A DNA stretch of 64,000 bases, taken from positions 62,001 through 126,000 of the forward strand of contig JBATUR010000013.1 in assembly GCA_049671305.1 (NCBI GenBank), read 5' to 3'. Position 1 is the first letter of the stretch; every line of letters starts with the position of its first letter. The stretch is from CADCTM01 sp049671305 (GTDB taxonomy: Bacteria; Cyanobacteriota; Cyanobacteriia; Cyanobacteriales; Coleofasciculaceae). The notes under the pieces are model-generated. The model was not told the origin of the DNA and searched no databases. It was given only the letters and a program-made list of their open reading frames with translations. Positions 8,071 to 16,504 of the stretch are shown here, piece after piece. The translations under genes were made by a program, and so were the position numbers.

Positions 8071-8778
8071 CTACTCAATCATCATCCCAGAAGGAATACC
8101 CAAAACCGAACAAGAAAAATGACTTCCCAATTGCCTGACAATAGGATGTTTAACCGAATTACAACCTAAAAACAGCAACGTTGCATCCTCCTCTTCCACA
8201 ACTGCCTTAAGTTCATTTGCCACATTACCAAAGCGCAGATGTGCCTTAAAAGCGCCGCGCCATTCTTCCGCCAAACAACGCGCCTGCCATAAAATGCGAT
8301 CGGCTTTCTCAAAAATATCAGCTTGAGAAACCTTAGCTTTTGGTTGATGCTTGGCTGTTTTCTTTCTTTTTACCACAGCTAGCCGTTGCTGTTTCGGCTT
8401 CTCCAAAACAGATACTGCACCCTTTTTAGATGAAGATCTTGATAACTCTCCTGAGCGATCGCCTAAAGTGGAACTAATATTCCCTGAATCTACATCCAAA
8501 TCCTTACTGCTAGAGGCTTCTTCTACAACATAAACAACTTGAACCGTCACCTCTTTTTGAGTCGCTAAACGGGTTTGATGAGCAATCCACATCGTCAAAT
8601 CAAGGGCAGTCTGACTACGAGGCGAAGCATCATAGCCGACAATTAAATTAACCGAGTGATTGGAATTCGCCCACTTCGCCGCCGCTGAAGCCGGTTCTGG
8701 CAACAACACCATTTGTTCAATTAAATCATTCCGATCCATCGCGCCTTCAAGACGCCTCAGCATTGGCTTAATACTCAT
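8071..8778 (-). CDS. Universal stress protein with long internal linker
   Basis: A 235-residue cytosolic UspA-type protein. The fold's first strand and helix are seen at about residues 43-82 (VNLIVGYDASPRSQTALDLTMWIAHQ, then VTVQVVYVVEE). The second half is at 160-235 (ADRILWQARCLAEEW, LRFGNVANELKAVVEEEDATLLFLGCNS, CSVLGIPSG). Between them is a low-complexity Ser/Lys-rich insertion of about 70 residues (about 85-155), much longer than in typical 150-residue Usp proteins. The usual ATP-binding GxxG(9)GS motif is only partly recognisable, so ATP binding is unclear. The gene is convergent with the CRISPR array. The ATG has a good AGAGAGG ribosome-binding site. Confidence 0.85.
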   Translation of the reverse strand: MSIKPMLRRLEGAMDRNDLIEQMVLLPEPASAAAKWANSNHSVNLIVGYDASPRSQTALDLTMWIAHQTRLATQKEVTVQVVYVVEEASSSKDLDVDSGNISSTLGDRSGELSRSSSKKGAVSVLEKPKQQRLAVVKRKKTAKHQPKAKVSQADIFEKADRILWQARCLAEEWRGAFKAHLRFGNVANELKAVVEEEDATLLFLGCNSVKHPIVRQLGSHFSCSVLGIPSGMMIE

Positions 8779-9094
8779 GGTTACCTCTCTTATTAAAAAT
8801 TACTGATGGTGAATGAGAGGTGGAGCACAATACAGACAACTAAGGGTTTATACTTAGTAAAATCCGAGAGGGTATCTCAGTCGCTTTTTGCTCTTACAAG
8901 CTATTTTGGAAACTCCTGCCATTACCAACAGAGTATAGCTAAGGCACAAAACTACAATAATGTCTCCCCTACTCAAAGATTAGCCCCTTCCCTATGTTTC
9001 CTCCACTTCTAACAGGAGCTGACAGATTATAATTATTGCCAGTCCCAATTGAATTAGGCTGCCCACTCCATCAACTAGATTAACTATTTTTTAA
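8779..9094. other. 316-bp spacer between usp and the nrt pseudogene
   Basis: I see no gene or strong structure here. It should contain the promoter of the stress-protein gene (minus strand). A 68-codon frame on the plus strand has no ribosome-binding site and no recognisable family, so it is not called. Confidence 0.5.
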
Positions 9095-9547
9095 TCAATC
9101 GTCTTGCGTGAAATAACGGTCTAAGAAGTTCAGTGCATGGTTACGAGGTTCAAAATATGCTTTTGATTATCGTAAAGCTTGGCGATCGCGTGGATGCTCA
9201 AATGGCACTTCTAAAATTTCCCCAACAGTTGCTTTTGGTTGATTCGTGGTCATCACAATGCGATCGGACATATACAGTGCTTCATCAACATGGGTTACCA
9301 TCATTACGGGCGGTTGACTTTCCCAAATATTTAATACCTGTTTTTGTAGTTTGCCACGTGTCAAAGCATCCAAAGCACCGAATGGTTCCATTAATAACAT
9401 TTTAGGACGAATTGCCAAGGCGCGTGCAATTCCTACTCTTTGTTTCATGCCTCCAGAAATCTGATCCGGATATTTATTAGCCGCAGCATTTAAGTTCACC
9501 ATTGCTAGATGTTCGCTAACAATTTGCTTCTTCGTTTGAATGCATAG
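9095..9547 (-). pseudogene. Remnant of nitrate ABC transporter ATPase (NrtC/NrtD type)
   Basis: The minus strand encodes the C-terminal half of an NrtC/NrtD-type ATPase. It starts near QTKKQIVSEHLAMVNL and passes through the ABC signature QISGGMKQRVGIARAL and the family-specific ALTRGKLQKQVLN. The Walker A half is missing; upstream of 9547 the frame hits a stop and then meets the histidine-kinase gene. Three further lesions are visible. Walker B reads LLMEPFGALD instead of LLMDEPFGALD (one Asp codon lost). The H-loop reads THVDEA instead of THDVDEA (another Asp codon lost). A TAA at 9167-9169 interrupts the frame, after which it continues as SKAYFEPRNHALNFLDRYF to a normal family C-terminus and TGA at 9095-9097. 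No other nitrate-transport gene remains nearby. Confidence 0.88.
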
Positions 9548-9577
9548 TTACTTTTGGTGAGAAGAGACTCTAGCTTT

Positions 9578-10696
9578 CTATTCTGGCTCTGGTTTGGGCA
9601 AACAAAACCAAAATCTGGAACCGCCTTGGTTACGGGGCAAATAACCGATAGTTCCTCCCCAGCGCTCAACTGTAAGACGGCAAAAATAAAGTCCAAGTCC
9701 TGCTTTTCCGGAGTTAATTTTACCTTTAGAAAATTTTTTAAATAAGTCCTTGTTTAACTCTGGAGAAACACCTGCACCTTCGTCGTCTACGCTAATTACA
9801 ATTTTATCATGTTTCTCTTGAAGACCAATTTTTACAGTAGAATGCTCTGGGCTATACCGCAAAGCATTTTCTATTAAATTAATGATAATTCGCTCTAAAC
9901 GAGTTTTTTCTCCAACAACTTTCCAATCTTTAGTAAGCTCAATATTTGGCTCTAGTTGTAATTTTATATGTTTCATTAAAAAGGTAGGTAAGAAAGCATC
10001 TCTAACTTCTTGGAGACAATGGAGAGCATTGGGGGCAAGAGCAGGAATTTGATGGAAGTTTTCTAAAGATTCTATTTCAGTAGAAAATATCTCTAGCATT
10101 TCTCTAATTAGCTTTTCTTGTCTATTGCATTGAATTTTGCAAATTTCTAAAAGGTTTCTTTGTTTTTCGACTGAACCCTTACGCTCTAACAATTCTAAAG
10201 ATGTAAAGATTATAGTTAAAGGACTAGATAAATCATGTATAATGCAATGAATTAAGATTTCTTTTTTTTGAATTTCTTTGATTAATTCTTGATGATTTAA
10301 GCTGTTTTCGCGTCCTTTTTGAATTAGTCTTTGTTTCTCTTGGTGAACAGGTCCTAGTTGCTCAAGTAGTAGGATTTTACGATTTTCTAATTTAACGGCT
10401 GTAGCTTCTAGACAATATTCAATTCCAGATAAGTCAGCTTCGCACCAAGGACCAGATTTCAGTGGCTGTGCGTGGTTTCCTGCCCAAAATTCTTCAGCAT
10501 CTGTCAAAAAATTTTCAAGAAATGTCGAGTAGCTATCTGGTTTTAGTCCTTCTGCTAAAGAAGCTGCCTCTCCATAAAATTGTAAAAACCAAGGAGGTAA
10601 AGTACTAATAACTGTAAACGAACCATCATTCATTCGCTCCATAACAGCGAAATCTAGAGTAGCGAAAAGTTCAGAAATGAGGAATTCATTAGTCAT
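9578..10696 (-). CDS. Sensor histidine kinase
   Basis: A 372-residue soluble histidine kinase. Residues 1-115 form a small sensor-like region with a PAS-like pattern (LPPWFLQFYG; GIEYCLEATAVKLENRKILLLEQLG), followed by a coiled linker to about 145. The H-box is CIIHDLSSPLT with phospho-acceptor H154. The ATPase part has N-box INLIENALRYSP (N277), G1 DDEGAG (304-309) and G2 GKAGLGLYFCR (about 330-340). It is the last intact gene of a minus-strand series beginning at 18554, 235 bp after the first small GTPase. No response regulator is adjacent. By position it may read out or modulate the GTPase module; that is inference. Confidence 0.9.
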   Translation of the reverse strand: MTNEFLISELFATLDFAVMERMNDGSFTVISTLPPWFLQFYGEAASLAEGLKPDSYSTFLENFLTDAEEFWAGNHAQPLKSGPWCEADLSGIEYCLEATAVKLENRKILLLEQLGPVHQEKQRLIQKGRENSLNHQELIKEIQKKEILIHCIIHDLSSPLTIIFTSLELLERKGSVEKQRNLLEICKIQCNRQEKLIREMLEIFSTEIESLENFHQIPALAPNALHCLQEVRDAFLPTFLMKHIKLQLEPNIELTKDWKVVGEKTRLERIIINLIENALRYSPEHSTVKIGLQEKHDKIVISVDDEGAGVSPELNKDLFKKFSKGKINSGKAGLGLYFCRLTVERWGGTIGYLPRNQGGSRFWFCLPKPEPE

Positions 10697-10931
10697 GATA
10701 ACAAGTGGAAATAAACTTTTATCGGCTCAGTTTTTCCTTAAATAAACAAATCGATGACAGAAAAGTAATTGAGGCTTTCTACAAGTTGATCAAAAGTATT
10801 TTCATGAACAAGAAATTGCTAGGCGCAGTCTGATTTTTAAGTTGTTATGAGAGTTAACATAGTAGCCCGTTGCCACAATTTTTTCCAGTCGTCACTACTA
10901 ACTATACCTAAAACGACAGGACTTGAAGCAA

Positions 10932-11429
10932 TTACATCTCCAGCATTTTTGCACCTAATGTCATAAAGGCTTCTTCTACCCCTAAACCAGTTTTGGCACT
11001 TCCTTTAATTACTGTCCAATCTTTTGCAGATAGTGATTCCATTGTGGTTTCGTCAATATCCCATTCCTCTATTAAGTCAGTTTTGTTGAGGATAAGAATA
11101 AAAGGAACTGTACCAATTGATGCTTCTACCTTTTTTTGCAGAGAAAAGGCTTTATAAAGTGTCTCCTGACGGGTTCCGTCTACTACCAGAAAATAGCCTG
11201 ATGAACCTCGTAAATAGGAAAGTTGCACTTTTTGAAATTGGTCTTCTCCATGAATATCCCACAACATGAGAGTTAATTCTTGCTGATTGATTGTAACTAT
11301 TTTTTTATCAATCTTGACACCTACAGTAGTTTGATAAATTTCTGAATAAATGCTTTTGACAAAGCGTGCTACTAAGCTAGTTTTTCCGGTTCCAAAGCTT
11401 CCCACCATACAGATTTTTTTCTGAATCAT
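10932..11429 (-). CDS. Ras-like small GTPase (copy 1)
   Basis: A 165-residue single-domain GTPase. G1 is GSFGTGKTSL (G10-K16-T17), G2 Thr is T35 in QTTVGVKID, G3 is WDIHGED (D58, G61), G4 is NKTD (115-118) and G5 is SAK (144-146). The numbering is almost the same as eukaryotic Ras. The position of Ras Gly12 is Phe, and the catalytic Gln61 position is Glu (E62), so intrinsic hydrolysis probably depends on a partner. There is no lipidation motif or membrane segment. Its ATG overlaps the stop of the upstream membrane-protein gene (11426-11429), implying translational coupling. A second copy is at 16505-17002. Confidence 0.93.
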   Translation of the reverse strand: MIQKKICMVGSFGTGKTSLVARFVKSIYSEIYQTTVGVKIDKKIVTINQQELTLMLWDIHGEDQFQKVQLSYLRGSSGYFLVVDGTRQETLYKAFSLQKKVEASIGTVPFILILNKTDLIEEWDIDETTMESLSAKDWTVIKGSAKTGLGVEEAFMTLGAKMLEM

Positions 11430-13213
11430 GGGTTATTTTTCCTATTATTACCAGTATTGGATACGATTACTTTAAAGAATACAGTATTATTATTACTATT
11501 ATCTTTTGTGTTAGTAGCCATATTTAAAGATTCAAGAGGACTTAAACCAATCGTACTTACTTTGGTGTTTTTTAGCCCTTTCATATTTAAAGCCGATAAT
11601 ACTTTATCTGCCCGTTTTTTACTCAATATAGTATTAGCTGCTTCTCCTTTAATGGCTGTTCTTCCGATGATTTGAATACGAACATCTTTCTTTAAAATTT
11701 TGGTGACATTAGTAAGTTTATTGATTTCTTCCGCCAAGTATTGTAGTTTCTGCTCTTGACCTGGTTTAATATCTGTTTCCCCGGCGTCAAAAAATAACCA
11801 TTGTGTTTCTATGAATTTTTTGCTTAATTCAATTTGTTTGAAATCTGTAGGAACTAGGTTTTCTTCATTAAATTTAGTGACACTAGGAAGCGCCCGCAAA
11901 ATTTTCCGGCTTTCAATAATCCATTGTTTAGGTGCACTGCCTGTGGCAGTCAGAGTGCCATCCTGAGCAAAAGTTAACTCGACAGTTGCAGGAGGTTGTA
12001 GTAGTCTTTTGGCTCGAATAGTAACAAATTTTGTATCAAGTGAGGCGTATGGTTTCCAATTTTCAATAACGTTTTCACGAGGAATATTAGTTGCTTTTAA
12101 AATTAAATTAGGGTCTTTTGCTAACGGGTCACGAAGTCCTGAAATAAAAAACTTACCATTACGTTTTTCGGTTTTAGTTACAACAATTCCCGGTTCAGTA
12201 TTGAGTGCTTCTAAATACATTGCCCAGCGTTGTCGATCTCTTAATGAAAAAAAAGTTACTGTACCAAGCGCAATTACTAAGACACTTACAAATATACCAA
12301 TAACTGGATAGTATTTCTTTTGATTGGGTTTTTTATATTGAGCTTGAAGACATGGTTCAAGATAAATTTGGCTAGCCTCAAAGGCAGAAGTATCACCCTT
12401 AAAATGATGTAGCTGCCTTTGAAACTTAAGATGAATTTTTTCGAGTGAATTTTGAAAAATAAACTTCAAATCTTTTGGGGGATGTCCTCTAATTACGCCA
12501 GCCAAAACTGCTTTTGGACCTTTTTCAATCCATATTGCAACATCTCCAAATTGCAAAGCTTGTAGTGAGTCATTTTTATTGACTTCAAAAGAGTCTTGTA
12601 TAAAACTTTGGATAGCGGTCAGCATTGCCGAAACCAAGTCAGCATCTTGTATAACTGCTCCTGGTTGAACGATATGGTGAAGCACAATGCCTGTTTCTTG
12701 ATGGATCAAGAAAACTTGCTCAACCTGATAAACAAGAGTGCGTAGAAGCACCACTTCAGCAAAAGATTTGCCTGTTTGTCGTGCTTCTAATCTCCACTTA
12801 AAACTTTGAGGAGAAACGCTATGTTCAATTGTTTCATTAAATGATTGCAATGTTGCTTCAAGAGCTGTGGCAATGGCTTTGCGTATAGCTGGTGCCATGA
12901 CAGGAAAAATCGCCTCTGATAAGATATTCAGATCTTTTTTAACCGAGGTGTGAATGGCATCTTCAATAGTAGGAACTATGGCTTCACTAAGCAGTTTGTC
13001 TTGCATTGAGCGAAGAATAATTGCTTCTGGAAGTAATCGACTTAAATCCTCTGCATTAACATTAGGATTATTCAATCGCTCCTGCAGTTGTTCAAGTTCG
13101 CTTTGCTCAAAACCGAATAGCAAACTGCGAAGTGCCGCCATCTCTTCGGGAGTTTCTGCTAAACTTTCATCAGGAGTTTCGCTGGAGAAATTATGAATGG
13201 AAGAGTCAGCCAT
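11426..13213 (-). CDS. Transmembrane protein: roadblock-like cytosolic region, BON-like region and OmpA-like domain
   Basis: A 595-residue protein with one transmembrane helix (about 302-324, YYPVIGIFVSVLVIALGTVTFF). The N-terminal cytosolic part has a helical region (75-145, PTIEDAIHTSVKKD..AIFPVMAPAIRKAI). It is followed by VFLIHQETGIVLHHIV...DADLVSAMLTAIQSFIQDSF...GDVAIWIEKGPKAVLAGVIRG (about 167-243), whose strand-helix-strand pattern resembles a roadblock/LC7 domain. After the helix come BON-like repeats (about 335-455) and an OmpA-like peptidoglycan-binding domain (about 470-585). In the OmpA motif the usual GHTD reads GRTA, so the diaminopimelate-binding Asp is missing, while LSKKRADKV keeps the Arg. 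Residues 28-295 align without gaps to the paralogue at 17157-18554. It overlaps the GTPase gene by 4 bases. Cytosol-to-peptidoglycan coupling is inferred. Confidence 0.85.
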   Translation of the reverse strand: MADSSIHNFSSETPDESLAETPEEMAALRSLLFGFEQSELEQLQERLNNPNVNAEDLSRLLPEAIILRSMQDKLLSEAIVPTIEDAIHTSVKKDLNILSEAIFPVMAPAIRKAIATALEATLQSFNETIEHSVSPQSFKWRLEARQTGKSFAEVVLLRTLVYQVEQVFLIHQETGIVLHHIVQPGAVIQDADLVSAMLTAIQSFIQDSFEVNKNDSLQALQFGDVAIWIEKGPKAVLAGVIRGHPPKDLKFIFQNSLEKIHLKFQRQLHHFKGDTSAFEASQIYLEPCLQAQYKKPNQKKYYPVIGIFVSVLVIALGTVTFFSLRDRQRWAMYLEALNTEPGIVVTKTEKRNGKFFISGLRDPLAKDPNLILKATNIPRENVIENWKPYASLDTKFVTIRAKRLLQPPATVELTFAQDGTLTATGSAPKQWIIESRKILRALPSVTKFNEENLVPTDFKQIELSKKFIETQWLFFDAGETDIKPGQEQKLQYLAEEINKLTNVTKILKKDVRIQIIGRTAIKGEAANTILSKKRADKVLSALNMKGLKNTKVSTIGLSPLESLNMATNTKDNSNNNTVFFKVIVSNTGNNRKNNP

Positions 13214-13352
13214 TCCTCAAAGCACCTACTATTATTTGACTTCTTAAACTATGTTAGCCAAAAAAGCTTGAGTTACTTAACTATCATCTGTGGTTTACAA
13301 GTAGCAATAAAAACTACTTTTACTTTAATGGCAAAAGGTTATTACAAAAAGT

Positions 13353-13964
13353 TTAGTAATTTTTATCATTATCCAGTCGCAATGCCAATTCACTAAAAAG
13401 ACGTGCTAGGGTAGAGCGGTCAGTTTTGTTAGTATGAAGTTCTTTAGACTCTCGATCGAGTGCTGCTAAAAGTTCTTTATACTTATGCTGAAGATCATCA
13501 TCTAAATTTTTAGATTGGTCAAGAATCTGCTGTCGTAAATCACGCTCATTTTGGGAAGTTTGCTCATCCAATTGAGCAATTTTTCTTTCTAGAGACTTAA
13601 CTACATTTTTCAATTCTTCGTTGGTTTCAGTGACAGCAAGATTACGCTCATTTTGCTCTGTTTTTAGGCGTGTTGTTAAGGCATCAACTTCGTTTTTAAT
13701 GTAAGTTTCAATTGCATCTAGGCGTTTTTTGGTATCTTCACGTAGGTTAGTACATTCCTTAACTAAATGTTCTTCTAAGCGGGTAAATCTTTGTTCATAA
13801 TCCTTAACTTGGTTACCAAAGAGGATATCTCTAATTTTGTCTAAGTTGCCAGTATCCGAAGGATTTTTTCCAAAAACGTGAGAATTGTTTACGTCTTGAA
13901 ATGAGCTATTTCTTGCTTGCTCTAGCTCCATGTAAGTTCCGTTTTCTGGTTCAGGCATATTCAT
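13353..13964 (-). CDS. Coiled-coil protein linked to the GTPase modules
   Basis: A 203-residue soluble, strongly charged protein. Residues 1-35 are irregular; from LDKIRDILFGNQVKDYEQRFTRLEEHL (about 41-67) on it is almost entirely coiled coil (LREDTKKRLDAIETYIKNEVDALTTRLKTEQNERN, KSLERKIAQLDEQTSQNERDLRQQI). The C-terminus TLARLFSELALRL forms a final amphipathic helix. I know of similar 'LFG..YDKRLxxLEE' coiled-coil proteins next to OmpA/GTPase genes in other bacteria, but no function is established. It sits between the YihY gene and the roadblock-OmpA gene on the same strand, so a structural adaptor role is plausible. It has no membrane segment. Confidence 0.8.
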   Translation of the reverse strand: MNMPEPENGTYMELEQARNSSFQDVNNSHVFGKNPSDTGNLDKIRDILFGNQVKDYEQRFTRLEEHLVKECTNLREDTKKRLDAIETYIKNEVDALTTRLKTEQNERNLAVTETNEELKNVVKSLERKIAQLDEQTSQNERDLRQQILDQSKNLDDDLQHKYKELLAALDRESKELHTNKTDRSTLARLFSELALRLDNDKNY

Positions 13965-14203
13965 TGTGATCTTTTGTACTTTAGTGACTGCCTAGTATTC
14001 CCTAAATCTAAAGCAAAGTTCTACTTTAGGCGTCAAAGTCGTAATCTTTATTTTAGAGTTAGGCAGTTTGTGTTGATTTTTGTAAAGTTATCAACAAAAT
14101 CCTGGCTCGGACACATAAATTTAGACTCGCATCATTTAAACATCTACCCCAAGAAAGAAATTATAGCTAAATTGTCACACAAATGACCACTAGCCAAGTT
14201 AAA

Positions 14204-15289
14204 TCACTTTCGTCTATTTCTCTGACTGCTTTTTCCTTTTACCAAATGGTTGACACCTTGGTAAACTTCAATTAATCCAGCTAAAATGATGGCGGCTGGA
14301 TTACGTTTTTGCCGATGTGATTTAGTTGGATGTGTTGTTGCTTCTAGCTTATTTTTATCTGACTCATTTGCTGTTTTCTGTGTTTCATTACCTGGCATTC
14401 CTTGCTGTGATCTAGCTTCTTCAGTAACAGGTACGGCATGAGAATCAGGAACAATTTGCGAACCATATTTATTAGCGTAAACTTGGGTAAATTCTGCACC
14501 AAACAAGAGGATTTGAGCTGAATAATTCACCCATAATAAAAGCACAACAAATGAACCTGCAGCTCCGTAAGTTGAGCCAACACTACTATTAGCTAAATAC
14601 AGCCCCAATACTGACTTGCCAATGGTAAATAAGAGTGCTGTAATTGCTGCTCCAATTCCGACATCACCCCAGGTAATTTTAACATCTGGTAAGAACTTAT
14701 AAATAAGTGCAAATAATAGAGTAATGATGCCAAAGGAAAGAGTAAAGTTAACAACTGACCAAATAAATTGTAGGTTAGGAAATAAATCGCCGAAGTAATT
14801 TCCCAGAACAGATAAAACTGTACTTAATACCAGTGAAACTAAGAGTAAGAATCCGACACCTAGTATCAATGTGAAAGAGATAAAGCGTGTCTTAACTAAT
14901 CCTTTAACTCCTGGCTTTGGCGCAACTTCCCAAATTGTATTAAGAGCATCTTGTAGCTGTGCAAAAACATTGGTTGCACCAAATAAAAGAACTCCAACAC
15001 TAATAATAGTGGCAATTGTCCCGGTTGTTGGTTTGCGAGAGTTTTGGATCATCGTTTGGATCGCTTCTGCTCCTTGTTTTCCAACTATATTTTGGATTTG
15101 TCCAACTATTTGACCTTGGGCAGCTTGTTCGCCAAAAACAAGAGCAGCGATCGCAATTATTATAATCAGTAGAGGTGCAATTGAGAATGCAGTGTAATAA
15201 GCCAAGGCTGCAGCTAATCGTGAAGCTTTATCTTCTTGCCATTCTTTAAAGGTTTCCTTTAATAGTTCCAAAAAAACTTTGAGATTCAT
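14204..15289 (-). CDS. YihY/virulence factor BrkB family membrane protein
   Basis: A 361-residue inner-membrane protein with six predicted transmembrane segments in residues 25-265. Family hallmarks are DKASRLAAALAYYTAFSIAPLLIIIIAIAALVFG at the start and YGAAGSFVVLLLWVNYSAQILLFGAEFTQVYA near residue 250. The C-terminal 90 residues are hydrophilic (Ser/Lys/Thr-rich) and presumably cytosolic. YihY/BrkB proteins were once thought to be RNase BN, which is incorrect; their role is unknown. It is embedded in the minus-strand GTPase cluster, 196 bp after the adenylate cyclase gene, so co-expression is possible but not certain. Confidence 0.9.
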   Translation of the reverse strand: MNLKVFLELLKETFKEWQEDKASRLAAALAYYTAFSIAPLLIIIIAIAALVFGEQAAQGQIVGQIQNIVGKQGAEAIQTMIQNSRKPTTGTIATIISVGVLLFGATNVFAQLQDALNTIWEVAPKPGVKGLVKTRFISFTLILGVGFLLLVSLVLSTVLSVLGNYFGDLFPNLQFIWSVVNFTLSFGIITLLFALIYKFLPDVKITWGDVGIGAAITALLFTIGKSVLGLYLANSSVGSTYGAAGSFVVLLLWVNYSAQILLFGAEFTQVYANKYGSQIVPDSHAVPVTEEARSQQGMPGNETQKTANESDKNKLEATTHPTKSHRQKRNPAAIILAGLIEVYQGVNHLVKGKSSQRNRRK

Positions 15290-15484
15290 TGGCTTAAAAC
15301 TCCACCAAAAGATAAATATAAATGTCTTGTTTTTAGTATTAAAATTTGAGGCTATAATTACAAGACTCTAAGGTATAAAATTTTATCTCTATCGTTAAGT
15401 AGATGCTAAAATCGTTAAGTTAGTTTAGTGGTAGAAGCTTTCGATTTTTTAGAGCGTCCAACTCTCAACAATCAAGAATAATCA

Positions 15485-16504
15485 CTATTTTACGAGCCAA
15501 GAATAAGTAGGTAGTGGTTCAGCAATTCCTTTAAAGGAAAGAGCCATGCTGGAAAAAGATGCTTGCAGATCACCTAATTTTGCAAAGGTGTTTTCATCAA
15601 TAAGAATCTCACCTGGACGTGCCTGACTTTCCATACGAGCTGCTAAATTAACATGATGACCTATGGCAGTAAAAGTTCTGCGGTCTTTGCTGCCAAGGAT
15701 ACCTATTGCTACTGGACCTGAAGCAATGCCAATGCCAATTTTTAAAGTGATTTCATGATTAGTTTGCCGCATTTTATTAACATTATTTACAGCTTCAATC
15801 ATTTGGAATGCTGCCTTTATTGCGTGTTTGGCAGGAGATTCTCGGACTGGTAGAATGCCAAATATGCCCATCACAGCATCTCCAATTAGTTTATCTACCA
15901 TGCCAGCTTCATCTAAAACAGGTTGAATCATTGCCGGTAAATATGAATTTAGTGTTTTAAAAACTTCTTCAGGAAGTTGTTTTTCACTATAAGAAGTGAA
16001 GCCTCGAATATCTGCAAATAAAATGGATACTTCTGAACGCTTTCCTTTTTGTACAAGAGTAAACTCTCCTTGAGCTAAACTTTGAGCAACATCTTTACCA
16101 AGATATTGAGCTAATATTTTGGATTGTTTTTCCTGAACTAAGCTTAATTCATTTCCTTTTTGTTGAACTGCACTTTGCCTAACTTGATTTAAGGTTGCAT
16201 CTAAAAGTAAGACCCAATCTCCTTGATTGTCAGAAAATATATGAACATCTGCATAAATATTAGGCTGCATTTCTATACATTGAAGAAAAACAGGAACGTT
16301 ATCTACAGGCAAAATTCCTTGTAGAAATAATACATTTGTCTCTATTTTTTGTCCTTTTTCTAAATTGCTAATTCCGTAAGCTTCCCAACTCCCGCCCCAT
16401 TCCAATAAGTAACCGTCTTTGGCAATCAAAAGATAGGCTGGTGAACGAATTTCAATAATTACTTTTTGAATATAATCTAAAATCGGATTAGGAAAGTTAA
16501 TCAT
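15485..16504 (-). CDS. Class III adenylate/guanylate cyclase
   Basis: A 339-residue soluble cyclase. Residues 1-110 form a PAS-like sensor (SPAYLLIAKDGYLLEWGGSWEAYG...VHIFSDNQGDWVLLLDAT), residues 111-150 a helical linker, and residues 155-339 the catalytic domain. The two metal Asp residues are D165 (LFADIRGFT) and D209 (DKLIGDAVMGIFG). The transition-state residues are N286 and R290 (VNLAARMES). The purine-specifying pair is K205 and T279 (RTFTAIGHHVN), the Lys/Thr combination of class IIIb adenylate cyclases, so cAMP is the likely product. The loop usually read GDTVN is GHHVN here. The ATG directly follows the stop codon of GTPase copy 2 (no gap), a strong sign of co-translation and functional linkage. 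Confidence 0.93.
   Translation of the reverse strand: MINFPNPILDYIQKVIIEIRSPAYLLIAKDGYLLEWGGSWEAYGISNLEKGQKIETNVLFLQGILPVDNVPVFLQCIEMQPNIYADVHIFSDNQGDWVLLLDATLNQVRQSAVQQKGNELSLVQEKQSKILAQYLGKDVAQSLAQGEFTLVQKGKRSEVSILFADIRGFTSYSEKQLPEEVFKTLNSYLPAMIQPVLDEAGMVDKLIGDAVMGIFGILPVRESPAKHAIKAAFQMIEAVNNVNKMRQTNHEITLKIGIGIASGPVAIGILGSKDRRTFTAIGHHVNLAARMESQARPGEILIDENTFAKLGDLQASFSSMALSFKGIAEPLPTYSWLVK

Noticed and set aside
8806..9012. 68-codon plus-strand frame next to the stress-protein gene
   Set aside because: No ribosome-binding site, no hydrophobic or family pattern, and it lies in the promoter region of the opposite gene.
10697..10931. Short minus-strand frame reading PVVLGIVSSDDWKKLW just after GTPase copy 1
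   Set aside because: About 30 codons without a start codon or ribosome-binding site; too short to separate from chance.
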